This document shows, piece after piece, positions 56,179 through 64,000 of a stretch of DNA of 64,000 nucleotides. The stretch comes from SKLM01 sp964575455 (GTDB taxonomy: Bacteria > Chloroflexota > Anaerolineae > B4-G1). The first letter of the stretch is position 1. Each line of letters begins with the position of its first letter. The translations under genes and the position numbers were made by a program. The stretch spans positions 25,431 through 89,430 of the forward strand of contig CAZNRX010000007.1 in the NCBI GenBank assembly GCA_964575455.1, given 5' to 3'. A model generated the notes under the pieces. It did not search any database. It was not told the origin of the DNA and saw nothing but the letters and a program-made list of their open reading frames with translations.

Positions 56179-59159
56179 TAGGCCACCTCCTGTGCCTGCG
56201 CTGATTTCGTCGAGTGTGCTGAAGGCGCGACTGCGTCACGTGGCAGCAGCTCCATGGGCTCCTCCTTCCGACGATTCCAGACGATGCCGATGACCACCAG
56301 CGCCAGAAGGGCGACCGCGTAGTTGGCACCCTCCCAGAACGACCGTTCGCCCTCACCGAGCGGCGCCAGCACGCGCGTCTGCGTCCCCCGCGAACGGATG
56401 CTCAACAGGTCCAGGTCCTCAGTGCACCAGGCGACGCTGTTCTGCATGAACTGCAGGCTGTTCAAGTAGCGATCCTGCGTCAGGCTGGAGGAGAGATCGA
56501 AGACGATGTCATCCACGAACTCCACACTGCCGATGACGATCAGGCGCGACGTCTTCGGGGATGTCTCGATGGTGGCAAGCGATGAGGGCGGAAGCGCCGG
56601 GGTTGGCGTCCCTGCCTGCTCCTGGGATTCACCCTCGGCGGACTCCTCTTCGGCAAATGGCGAGGGTTTGTCCTTGAAGAAGCTCTCGAAGGAGCCCTGC
56701 ACGGAGACCGCAAGGGTGTGACGATCCTGTTCACTGCTCACCGGAAACCCAAGCTCTGGATGAGCGTTGAAGTCAGGCTGGATATTGGTGTCAGTCCGGG
56801 TCCAGGACTCCGGGCTGGATTGCAGTAGTTTCGTCACCTGGCGAGAGGCGTTCTTCTCCTCGTCCACCACGATGGGCGAGGCCCAGTTGAGGGTGACCGC
56901 GGGCAGATTGGAGACGATGGGGCTGTCAGATGCCATACCGTCCTGTCGGATGTCAACGAAGAAGGGATAGTCGATGGCCTGAATCTCCCGCACCTGAGTA
57001 CCCCCTACGTTTCGAGTCGTCTGCACCGGGAAGGGCTCGTTCTGCGGGTCCATCACCAGCGACTGCTCGACGCTGATGCCGTAGTGGGCCAGCATGTCCC
57101 GCAGGGTGCCCTCCAGCGGCTTGAGCCCGAGGCCGCCGCGCATCGGATCTACCTGGATACCGTAGTTGCCGGCGGCTACGATCACCGCTCCGCCGCGCAT
57201 CAGGTACTGGTCGATGGCGAAGCGATCCTTGTCTGTCATACGCTGAGGGCCGACGAGGACCATCACGTCGACAGCGTCCGGCACCTGTCCGTTGCTCAGG
57301 TCGATCCTGCGCACTTCGTACTCCTGCGCCAGCGACTCGCGGATCTGCTGCCAGCTGGAGATGGGCTGCTGCGTCTGTCCCATCATGTTCTGTTGAGGTT
57401 GGGTCGAGGGCGACCACAGCCCAACCACCTGGAGGAAGCCGGGCGAAGACCGCTTGAGCGCGTTCTCGATGGATGAGCGGATATCGGCCTCTGTCATCTC
57501 CCCCGAGGGATAGATCACGCGTTCCTGATCACCGACTTGCAGGACCATATGCATGTAGTAGGACTCGCTGGAGAATAGCGAGGTAGCGAACGGCTGTATC
57601 TCATACTGCTCGTAAAGCTGCTGCCTCGTGACCGGGCTGTCGGGCGCGTCTGGATTCACCACTGTGTAGGCGAACTTGCCGCTGGACTGATCGGCGATCC
57701 TTCCCGCCACCTCCTCGATCGTCGCGGGGATGTCGGAGAACTGCTCTGGTATTGTCTCCGGCGTCAGGTAGACGGTCAACTCCGCCGGTTCCTCCAGTGC
57801 TGCCAGCACCGCCTCCACGCTCTGGAAGCCGTAGACCACCTTCTTGATCGCGCTGGTCAGGTCGTACTCCAGGTTGCGTAGGCGAACGTCCACGTTCCCC
57901 CCGCTTGACTGCACCTCGATCAGATCCTGGAAGTTAAGCACAACGTTCTGATCGCCGTATCGGATCAGAATGTCGAAGTAGGAATTGATCACCGACTGCT
58001 CATATCGCCCGGAAACCTGGAAAGGGCTGGGGGTGATGCCGTACGTCTGATTTGCCTCTGCCTCCAGCTCTGGGTGTTCTGCTGGATCGATGATCTCCAG
58101 CTCCATCCTGTCGCCGGCGGCGACGTCGTACTCACGCAGCATGTCGCGAATCTCCGGGACTAGCGGTGCAAGCAAGGGATGTGTCTTCTCGCTGAAGTAG
58201 CCGCGGACCAGCAGGGGTTCCTGCAGGTTGCTCAGGAGATCACGCGTCGTCTGCGACAGGGTGTACTGTCGGCCCTCGGTGAGGTCCAGCCGCAGGGCTT
58301 GAGCGTGCAGCGGGAAGGCCCAGACATTCGCCAAGACCAGGTTCACCACCAAGAGGATCGAGGTAAGCGTCACGGCGCGGCGATAGGGCTGCGTCTGCTC
58401 TCCAGCGCTCCAGCGTTTGCTGTGGAGCGAGGCGCCGTTGAGGGTCAGGAAGATACCGGTCAATGAGAGATAGTAAAGCAAATCGCGCAGGTCGATTACG
58501 CCGCGCTCGATGCTCTCAAAGCGGCTTCCAGAGCCGATGGCGCGTAGGACCTCGCCGACGGTGTCACCGAAGAACTCAGTGACTCCGCGAGTCCCGACCA
58601 GGTAGAAGAGCCCGCAGAGCAGCACCGCCAGGATAAGGGCCACAATCTGGTTGTCCGTGCGCGAAGAGACGAAGAGCCCAATGGTCGTGTAGGAGGCCGC
58701 CAGCAGGAGGGCGGCCAAGTAACCGCCAATGACCGGCCCCCAATCCAGATTGCCCAGTATCTCCACGGTGATGGGCAAGAAGATGGTCAGCCCCAAGGAG
58801 ACGGCGACCAAGGCCATCACGGCCAGAAACTTCCCGATGACGAGTTGGGCGACGGAGACGGGCAGCGACTGCAGCAGCTCTAGGGTGCCTGAGCGCTCCT
58901 CCTCGCTCCACTGACGCATCGTCAGCGCCGCGACCAGGAAGATCATCAGCACCGGTATCCAGCGGAAAAGCGGTCGGACATCGGCGATGCCGCGGGCGAA
59001 GAAGGTATCCACCCAGAAGAAGGAGAAGAGCGTGACCGCCAAGAAGACGCCCACGAAGATGAGGGCCATAGGGGAACCGAAGTAGCTCTCTAACTCCTTA
59101 CGGGTGATTGAAACGCTTTGCTTCCATCTAATCGTCAGAGTTGAGAGTGCTTGTTTCAC
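56178..59159 (-). CDS. GldF-GldG-type fusion: ABC permease plus extracytoplasmic substrate-binding-like domain
   Basis: 993 aa. Residues 1-260 form an ABC-2 permease with six helices (MRQWSEEERSGTLELLQSLP is the typical coupling segment). Residues 290-940 are the GldG-like domain (LDLTEGRQYTLSQTTRDLLS; VDVMVLVGPQRMTDKDRFAI; MRGGAVIVAAGNYG), then a final helix at 945-965. In other bacteria GldF and GldG are separate, so this is a fusion. Start is GTG 59159 with GGGAGG at 7 nt. A Glu/Ser/Pro-rich stretch lies at about 828-855. It is the membrane core of the operon with the ATPase at 59191-60174. Confidence 0.92.
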   Translation of the reverse strand: MKQALSTLTIRWKQSVSITRKELESYFGSPMALIFVGVFLAVTLFSFFWVDTFFARGIADVRPLFRWIPVLMIFLVAALTMRQWSEEERSGTLELLQSLPVSVAQLVIGKFLAVMALVAVSLGLTIFLPITVEILGNLDWGPVIGGYLAALLLAASYTTIGLFVSSRTDNQIVALILAVLLCGLFYLVGTRGVTEFFGDTVGEVLRAIGSGSRFESIERGVIDLRDLLYYLSLTGIFLTLNGASLHSKRWSAGEQTQPYRRAVTLTSILLVVNLVLANVWAFPLHAQALRLDLTEGRQYTLSQTTRDLLSNLQEPLLVRGYFSEKTHPLLAPLVPEIRDMLREYDVAAGDRMELEIIDPAEHPELEAEANQTYGITPSPFQVSGRYEQSVINSYFDILIRYGDQNVVLNFQDLIEVQSSGGNVDVRLRNLEYDLTSAIKKVVYGFQSVEAVLAALEEPAELTVYLTPETIPEQFSDIPATIEEVAGRIADQSSGKFAYTVVNPDAPDSPVTRQQLYEQYEIQPFATSLFSSESYYMHMVLQVGDQERVIYPSGEMTEADIRSSIENALKRSSPGFLQVVGLWSPSTQPQQNMMGQTQQPISSWQQIRESLAQEYEVRRIDLSNGQVPDAVDVMVLVGPQRMTDKDRFAIDQYLMRGGAVIVAAGNYGIQVDPMRGGLGLKPLEGTLRDMLAHYGISVEQSLVMDPQNEPFPVQTTRNVGGTQVREIQAIDYPFFVDIRQDGMASDSPIVSNLPAVTLNWASPIVVDEEKNASRQVTKLLQSSPESWTRTDTNIQPDFNAHPELGFPVSSEQDRHTLAVSVQGSFESFFKDKPSPFAEEESAEGESQEQAGTPTPALPPSSLATIETSPKTSRLIVIGSVEFVDDIVFDLSSSLTQDRYLNSLQFMQNSVAWCTEDLDLLSIRSRGTQTRVLAPLGEGERSFWEGANYAVALLALVVIGIVWNRRKEEPMELLPRDAVAPSAHSTKSAQAQEVA

Positions 59160-59190
59160 AGTTTAGTACCTCCCAAGTTGTGACTTAACG

Positions 59191-60174
59191 TTATGAACTG
59201 GTGACCAGCTCGTTGAAGACGGATTCCAGCGTCCGCACATCCTGTCGCAGCTCGCGCACTGGCCAACCCTCCTCTCGAGCCAGGTCATAGATGGCTGGGC
59301 AGAGGTCGGCGTCGCCGTCCTTGCCCAAGACGCGATAGGTGGGGAAGCGGCCTGCGGCTTGCGAGCGCAAGCCAGGGCGCTTCCCGTGCCCCACGTGCTG
59401 GTCCATTGTCCTGTCCGTCTCGATGGCTTCGACGCCCTTCGCGTCAGCCAGACCCAGAAGAGCGCGCTCCACACCAGGAGTTTCCTGGTTGAGGACTAGA
59501 ATCGCGTCCGAGGTGGAGGCTAGCTCTGATAGCTCGGCGTCGGCTCTGATCCGACCGTTGATGAGAATAATGACACGGTCGCAGAGAGCTTCGACCTCGG
59601 AGAGGATGTGCGTGGAAAGGAGCACCGTGCTCCGTTCGGCCAGGCGACGGATCAGATGGCGAACCTCGACCACCTGCGTGGGATCGAGCCCGATGGTGGG
59701 CTCATCTAGAATCAAGATGCGCGGCTTGTGGACGATGGCCTGAGCCAGCCCAACGCGTTGGCGAAACCCCTTGCTCAGCTCACCGATTGGTCGTACAAGG
59801 TGATGGGCTAACCCGGTGGCATAAACTGCCTCTGAGATACGGCCCTGGCGCTCCTCCTCGGGGATACCGCGCAGCTTGGCCATCATCTTGAGGTAGCCTT
59901 GGACCGTCAACTCCCGGTACAGCGGCGCAGTCTCGGGTAGATACCCGATCTGCGACTGAACCTCGCGGGTGTGCGCAAGGACGTCACGCCCGTTCACTTT
60001 GACGGTCCCGTCGTTCGGCTGCAAGCTGCCGGTCAAGATTCTGATCGTCGTCGTCTTGCCGGCGCCATTGGGGCCGAGCAGCCCGACGATCTCCCCCGCT
60101 GCGATGTCGAAGCTGACACCGCGCAGGGCCTCAATGGGGCCATAGGATTTTGCTACATTCTTGACGTCAATCAT
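59191..60174 (-). CDS. ABC transporter ATPase subunit (Gld-like operon)
   Basis: 327 aa. Walker A GPNGAGKTTTIRIL near 34, signature LSKGFRQRVGLAQA, Walker B ILILDEPTIGLD, and STHILSEVEALCDRV. A DUF4162-like tail occupies the last 80 residues. Residues about 264-273 (KRPGLRSQAA) come from a family C repeat read antisense and break the tail at a loop. The start is ATG 60174 behind GGGAGG. It energises the permease fusion 31 bp downstream. Confidence 0.94.
   Translation of the reverse strand: MIDVKNVAKSYGPIEALRGVSFDIAAGEIVGLLGPNGAGKTTTIRILTGSLQPNDGTVKVNGRDVLAHTREVQSQIGYLPETAPLYRELTVQGYLKMMAKLRGIPEEERQGRISEAVYATGLAHHLVRPIGELSKGFRQRVGLAQAIVHKPRILILDEPTIGLDPTQVVEVRHLIRRLAERSTVLLSTHILSEVEALCDRVIILINGRIRADAELSELASTSDAILVLNQETPGVERALLGLADAKGVEAIETDRTMDQHVGHGKRPGLRSQAAGRFPTYRVLGKDGDADLCPAIYDLAREEGWPVRELRQDVRTLESVFNELVTSS
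59356..59383 (+). repeat. Repeat family C inside the ABC ATPase gene
   Basis: GGCTTGCGAGCGCAAGCC is a perfect 8-bp stem with a 2-nt loop, followed by AGGGCGCTTC as in the intergenic copy at 38489-38516. On the coding (minus) strand it is read in frame as RPGLRSQA. Confidence 0.75.
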
Positions 60175-60260
60175 AAGCGACCTCCCATTCAGCTCTACCA
60201 GTCAGAGGCGTACAAAAGGCCTGGGCCGCGCGAGTGCGGCGCGTCACCTCACACTGCCCA

Positions 60261-60436
60261 GTGCCCTCTGACTGAGCGAAAACGCGACAGTGGCATCTTC
60301 TGTTGTCATCGTCTGAGCCTCGTATGCCACAGATTCTAGCACGGAAGCTCAGAGTTTCAACCTTTGACACGTGCGGTGCCCCTCCTTCACACCGGGCCCC
60401 GCATGAAGAAACCCGGTGGCTTCAGTCAGAGGGCAC
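60261..60436. repeat. 176-bp segment bounded by 15-bp perfect inverted repeats
   Basis: GTGCCCTCTGACTGA at the left end and TCAGTCAGAGGGCAC at the right end. The size and termini resemble a MITE, but no target-site duplication is evident; a long-range stem-loop is the other reading. The ABC operon promoter lies inside. Confidence 0.55.
60333..60360 (-). promoter_or_regulatory. Promoter of the Gld-like ABC operon
   Basis: Minus strand: TTGAAA (60360-60355), 16 nt, TAGAAT (60338-60333). The leader before the ATPase ATG is about 150 nt. Confidence 0.65.
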
Positions 60437-60581
60437 CGCCTAGACGCACCCCCCGATGTGTAGAAGTACCGGGTTTCTATAACGCACTATGTTGCTGTTG
60501 ACATCATTCGATTGGACAGCTAGAGCGGCCCATGATGTGGGGCCGCACCAATGAAACTGCGTCCTCTTCGCCGCTGTCGGC

Positions 60582-61763
60582 CTAACTCAGGTACGGCCGC
60601 AGTTTTCGTCGATAGCGAGGGTGTCGCAGCTTCTTGAGTGCCTTACCCTCGATCTGGCGGATACGCTCCCGGGTTACGCCCAGTTTCTCACCGACCTCTC
60701 TAAGTGTGTAGGTGTCAGCGCCTCCTAGGCCAAACCGCATGCGCAGAACACGAACCTCGCGAGGGGTCAAGGTGCTCAGTGCGTCCTGCAGATCCTCGTG
60801 CAAGAGGTGCATCTCGGTCCTCTGTGCTGGCGAGGGCGTGTCCTCGTCCTCAAGGAAGTCACCAAACTCGCTCTCGCCATCCTCGTCTATCGGCTTCTCC
60901 AAGGAGAGAGGTCGCTGCGAGACCCCCAGCAGCCAACGCACGCGCTCCGGCTCCAGGTCGACCTCCTCAGCGATTTCCTCCGGCGTGGGGCGATGCCCCA
61001 GATCCTGTTCGAGGCGCGCCGCCACCTGATAGAGCTTGCGGATTCGGTCGTTGGTGTGGACCGGAATGCGGATGTTTCGACCTTGCTGCTTCAACGTCCT
61101 GGCGACCGACTGTCGGATCCACCAGGTAGCGTAGGTACCGAACTTCGTGCCTCGCTCGTAGTCGAACTTGTCGGCAGCCTTGATCAGGCCGATGTTGCCG
61201 GCCTGGATCAGGTCGAGGAAGGAGAGCCCCCGTCCCCGATATCGCTTGGCGATGCTCACGACGAGGCGCGTGTTGGCTCTGATCAGATGGCTGCGAGCAT
61301 CCTTGCCATCCGCGATCAGGTGCTCAAGCTCCTCTCGTTCTTCAGGGCTGTGGCCATTCTGATCCAGTTTCTTCTTGGCCTCTCTCCCACGCTCCATCCT
61401 CTTGGCCAGCGATACCTCCTCGTCTCGCGTCAGAAGAGGCTCCCGCCCCATCTCCTTAAAGTACAGGCTAACAGCGTTGTCGACAGAAATAGCGCTGAGA
61501 TCGGACGCCTCTGTGTCGTCCGTCTCATCATTCACCACTTGCTCCTCAATGTCAGCTTCAATCACCTCAGATTCGCTCTCGACGACTTCGATGTCCTGTT
61601 CATGGAGATAGGTGAAGAAGTCCTCCAGATCGGAAAGATCCTCCTCTGCCTCTGGGAAGGCTTCCACGATCTGATCCAGTGTGAGGTATCCTTCCTCTTC
61701 AGCCGCGTCCAGGAGCCACCCTATGTCCTGAAACTGCTTCTCAATTTCATATCTCTCCATCAT
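60582..61763 (-). CDS. rpoD: Primary-type RNA polymerase sigma factor (RpoD/SigA)
   Basis: 393 aa. Sigma region 1.2 SVDNAVSLYFKEMGREPLLT, region 2 with LDLIQAGNIGLIKAADKFDY and GTKFGTYATWWIRQSVARTL, region 3 GHRPTPEEIAEEVDLEPERV, region 4 HTH REVGEKLGVTRERIRQIEGK. The N-terminal 1.1-like part is acidic, as in other primary sigmas. The start is ATG 61763 behind GGGGAGG, not the longer frame to 61841. It presumably recognises the TTGACA/TATAAT promoters found through the window. Confidence 0.95.
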   Translation of the reverse strand: MMERYEIEKQFQDIGWLLDAAEEEGYLTLDQIVEAFPEAEEDLSDLEDFFTYLHEQDIEVVESESEVIEADIEEQVVNDETDDTEASDLSAISVDNAVSLYFKEMGREPLLTRDEEVSLAKRMERGREAKKKLDQNGHSPEEREELEHLIADGKDARSHLIRANTRLVVSIAKRYRGRGLSFLDLIQAGNIGLIKAADKFDYERGTKFGTYATWWIRQSVARTLKQQGRNIRIPVHTNDRIRKLYQVAARLEQDLGHRPTPEEIAEEVDLEPERVRWLLGVSQRPLSLEKPIDEDGESEFGDFLEDEDTPSPAQRTEMHLLHEDLQDALSTLTPREVRVLRMRFGLGGADTYTLREVGEKLGVTRERIRQIEGKALKKLRHPRYRRKLRPYLS

Positions 61764-61997
61764 AGTAATCAACCTCCCCAATCCATCGGAAGTCTCCGAT
61801 CGAGCGTCTGCTCCGCCAACCCGCTCTTTGATCGGCAACACTAGACACGCTCTAGGGTCGGCGCCCTGAGTTCGACCCAGCCTCTCCAGTCAAACACTAC
61901 CGATGAACTGACTAAACGCTTCGGCCTATCCCTGATGTTGGCGGACACATCGTGTCACGACCATGATAGCGGCGGCGATCGATCACTCCAAGGGACA

Positions 61998-62026
61998 AGA
62001 AACCCGGCTTCTCAGGAAGTCGGGCC
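61998..62026. repeat. AGAAACCCGG-type repeat forming a hairpin
   Basis: AGAAACCCGGCTTCT is itself nearly palindromic and pairs with the following AGGAAGTCGGG. Related 11-mers lie at 60407 and 60468. Short AGAAACCCGGTTTCT-like palindromes are known as dispersed repeats in some filamentous bacteria. Confidence 0.55.
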
Positions 62027-62235
62027 TCAATTCCAACGCCAAGTCCAGTGATCTGTCTTGTTGTCTCGACCTTAATCGCTCTCCGCCTGTCCGGCTTCAG
62101 CGCCCGGCAATCGTACGATAAACAGCCTCGCTGTCCATGATCCCAATGTTGTGGCTGTACCAAACCTACTATTTGCTTCAGTATGTCACAGGTTCATTAG
62201 ATAGTCATAGGAACCGCATTAGAAACACATTAGAA

Positions 62236-62260
62236 GAGCTCTACCTGGGTGGCAGAGCTC
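62236..62260 (-). terminator. Possible purB terminator
   Basis: On the minus strand GAGCTCT and AGAGCTC form a 7-bp stem around 11 nt, followed by TTCTAATG. It lies about 105 nt past the purB stop. Confidence 0.5.
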
Positions 62261-62365
62261 ATCGCTGATTAGGTAGGTTGTCTACATCATAATTGCTTTC
62301 GCCAATAATGTCAACTCGATGGAGAGAAGGCGTCGGAGCGGCGCCAAGACCAGATGGGACGTTCG

Positions 62366-63811
62366 TTAGTCTGGGTCTCCCCTTGCCTCAGCATCCCCGC
62401 AGGTGACTGCTGTCCCCCGGATCCTCCTCGCCATGCGCCGCGCTCGCTGCGGTGCATGGCCGATGTGGCCGCTGGCGTCGAGCAGGGCTCGCACATGGTG
62501 GGCGGTGAGGTGCTGTCGTATCTCCGGATCGTTCGTCAGGCGGTCGACCAACGGGTTGGGTTTCCCTTCCTGCACGGCCCGCCAGGCCTCCATGGCGTGC
62601 TGACGGATGACCTCGTGCATCGACTGTCGGTCGGCACCAGCGCGTCCCAGGGCCATCAAGAGCCGCTCAGTGGCGGCGAAGACGCCATAGGTGTCTAGAT
62701 TCCGGGCCACTGCACCCTCGTAGATGCGTAAATCATCCAAGATGCGCCTGACCCGACGGACGACCTCCTCGCTGGCCAGGAACGCTCCCGGAAGGACGAT
62801 TCGACGGTTGGCTGAGTCGTCCAGGGTGCGCTCCAGCAGGCTGTGGGCCGCGTTATCCCAGGCCACACGGACCAGTCCGGCCACGTAGCGTGCCAGGCTG
62901 TCCGTCGTCTCCGAGTTGACCGGGTTGCGCTTGAAGGGCATCGCCGTCGAGCCAACCTGTTTGGCACCAAAAGGCTCACTCCACTCTCCGATGGGCGGCG
63001 CCTGCAGCAGCCGCAGGTCGAAAGCAAAGCGGTAGACCGAGGCTGCCAATCCAGCTAGCGCTGTCAGCACGCGATAATCCTGCTTGCGGGGATAGACCTG
63101 ATTGGTGACGAGATAGGGCTCCAGCCCCAGCTGCTCCATGACGATCCCTTCCATCTCGGCGGCGGTCATCCCTGTGCTGGCGAGCAATTGCTCGTAAGAT
63201 GCGGCTGTGCCTACCGCTCCTTTCATTCCCTTCCCTTTCAGGCGCTTTCGCACGCGTTCCAGCTCCAGGTAATCCTCCAGAAGGTCCTGTCCATGGGTTG
63301 CCAAACGGTACCCGACGGTGGTGGGCTCGGCGGGCTGGATGTGGGTGTAGCCCATACATGGTTGCTCGGCATGCTCCTCAATGCGAGCCACCAAGCTGGT
63401 GAGCAGCACCCGGAGCCGCTGCAGCAGCAGGTCGAGCGCGTCACGGATGCGCAGCGCATCAGCGTTGTCCTCAACGTCGGCGCTGGTGGCTCCAAGATGG
63501 ATGATCGGGCCGCCGAGTGGGCACTGCTCGGCGAAGGCTCGCAGCTCGGCCATCTTGTCGTGGTGGATCTCGGCCTCAAGCTCCGCCGTGCGGGCCAGAT
63601 TGATGTCGTCCTGATGGGCCCGCAGATCGTCCAACTGGTCGTCGGTGACCAAGCCGGCCTGGTGCTGCGCGGCGGCCAGGGCGACCCAGATCTGGCGCCA
63701 GAGCTGATGCTTATGCTCCTCGCTCCAGATCGTGCGCATCTCGTCCGAGCCATAGCGCCACGTGAAGGGGGAGAGGAACGTCTCGTGCGTGAACGTTGTC
63801 TTGCTGCTCAT
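62366..63811 (-). CDS. purB: Adenylosuccinate lyase
   Basis: 481 aa of the fumarase/aspartase superfamily. The signature GSTAMPFKRNPVNSE, HLGATSADVEDNADALRI and YTHIQPAEPTTVGYR are clear. It acts in purine biosynthesis, splitting SAICAR and adenylosuccinate with release of fumarate. The start is ATG 63811 with GGAGG at 7 nt; the longer frame to 63913 overlaps the probable promoter (TACAAT at 63863-63858, -35 poor). The last 25 residues are basic and unusual (RARRMARRIRGTAV). Confidence 0.94.
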   Translation of the reverse strand: MSSKTTFTHETFLSPFTWRYGSDEMRTIWSEEHKHQLWRQIWVALAAAQHQAGLVTDDQLDDLRAHQDDINLARTAELEAEIHHDKMAELRAFAEQCPLGGPIIHLGATSADVEDNADALRIRDALDLLLQRLRVLLTSLVARIEEHAEQPCMGYTHIQPAEPTTVGYRLATHGQDLLEDYLELERVRKRLKGKGMKGAVGTAASYEQLLASTGMTAAEMEGIVMEQLGLEPYLVTNQVYPRKQDYRVLTALAGLAASVYRFAFDLRLLQAPPIGEWSEPFGAKQVGSTAMPFKRNPVNSETTDSLARYVAGLVRVAWDNAAHSLLERTLDDSANRRIVLPGAFLASEEVVRRVRRILDDLRIYEGAVARNLDTYGVFAATERLLMALGRAGADRQSMHEVIRQHAMEAWRAVQEGKPNPLVDRLTNDPEIRQHLTAHHVRALLDASGHIGHAPQRARRMARRIRGTAVTCGDAEARGDPD

Positions 63812-63913
63812 GGTCTTGACCTCCACAGCTATCGTCGAGGATGCAGGCAACGGACCTATTGTACAATACCTTGCACGACAGGAGAAATGCCAGGGTGCTA
63901 TCATTCTCGCCAA

Positions 63914-64000
63914 CCCTGCGAAGGTTGGCGCGTCAAGCGGCGGTTGGTGGTTTGGGTGCGGCTCCGGACAGCCAGGGCGGCGACGGCGACGCGTGCGACG
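63914..64000. other. Right edge, no gene supported
   Basis: 87 bp of very GC-rich sequence with CGGCGACGGCGACG-type triplet repetition. No start codon with a ribosome site is seen on either strand. Confidence 0.6.

Larger units (their letters stand above)
60175..60581. other. Intergenic region between rpoD and the ABC operon, with a MITE-like inverted repeat
   Basis: 407 bp without a gene. It holds the ABC operon promoter, a 15-bp perfect inverted repeat at 60261-60275 and 60422-60436, and an AGAAACCCGGT/ACCGGGTTTCT pair at 60407-60417 and 60468-60478. No clear rpoD terminator with a T-run is seen. Confidence 0.7.
61764..62365. other. Intergenic region between rpoD and purB
   Basis: 602 bp with no supportable gene. 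It contains an AGAAACCCGGCTTCT repeat (61998-62012) followed by a partly complementary AGGAAGTCGGG, an AT-richer stretch at 62160-62235, and a hairpin at 62236-62260. No clear rpoD promoter was found. Confidence 0.7.

Noticed and set aside
61764..62365. tRNA or small RNA gene in the 602-bp gap
   Set aside because: No cloverleaf, CCA end or T-loop motif was found; only short hairpins and repeats are visible.

Overview
The window looks like chromosomal DNA of a GC-rich, probably thermophilic member of the Chloroflexota, most likely Anaerolineae-like. This is inferred from gene content and style only: a phosphorylase-type GH13, a two-CXXC glutaredoxin-like protein beside thioredoxin reductases, B12-dependent methylmalonyl-CoA mutase with its epimerase, many long GAF/PAS kinases, TolB-like lipoproteins and GldF/GldG-type ABC systems. 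No rRNA, tRNA, phage, transposase or CRISPR was seen. The genes are mostly housekeeping and metabolic and carry good sigma-70 promoters (TTGACA-like, 16-17 nt, TATAAT-like).

Layout. 1-1311 (-): ECF sigma, anti-sigma and a truncated lipoprotein. 1560-7581 (+): xanthine-dehydrogenase-type molybdenum hydroxylase (FAD/Fe-S fusion, an unrecognised 651-aa protein, molybdopterin subunit). 7699-10155 (+): membrane histidine kinase. 10286-11149 (-): SAM hydrolase. 11322-14499 (+): phasin-like protein, patatin, UbiB kinase. 14510-22930 (+): a 2673-aa kinase with about eleven GAF domains and its receiver. 22939-24684 (-): PlsC and a LysM lipoprotein. 24929-26824 (+): small membrane protein and a TGS-P-loop nucleoside kinase. 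26913-34825 (-): a redox cluster with zinc ribbon, CsoR-family repressor, glutaredoxin-like protein, two thioredoxin-reductase-like flavoproteins, ferredoxin, geranylgeranyl-reductase-like protein, cupin and TolB-like protein. 35117-45518 (+): methylmalonyl-CoA mutase and epimerase, Ldh-type dehydrogenase, small membrane proteins, QueA, glycosyltransferase, GH13 phosphorylase, and a threonine synthase fused to a receiver domain. 45593-64000: EamA transporter, small ferredoxin, M23 peptidase, phosphodiesterase and ATP sulfurylase, GNAT protein, HD protein, Gld-like ABC operon, primary sigma factor and adenylosuccinate lyase.

The most striking feature is not a gene. Several families of tiny (about 20-50 bp) GC-rich, often hairpin-forming repeats lie both between genes and inside conserved genes, where each is inserted in frame in a surface loop or linker. 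Family A (C-rich arm, TCTTATC, G-rich arm; often tandem with a period near 38 bp) interrupts the molybdopterin subunit, the 651-aa protein, UbiB, the glycosyltransferase and threonine synthase, and is read in all three frames. Family D (about 21 bp) adds G-L-A-S/P-H-A to UbiB, the giant kinase and the GH13 enzyme, always in the same frame. Families B, C and E each have intergenic copies and a coding or possible coding copy. This resembles the Rickettsia palindromic elements in principle, but I do not recognise these sequences as a described family.

Other points of interest: a CsoR-family repressor with Cys-Tyr-Cys instead of Cys-His-Cys, in an operon with a thioredoxin-reductase-like protein that lacks the NADPH motif and sits next to a ferredoxin; two apparently leaderless genes; back-to-back near-consensus promoters at 34899-34963; and a receiver domain fused to a PLP enzyme.
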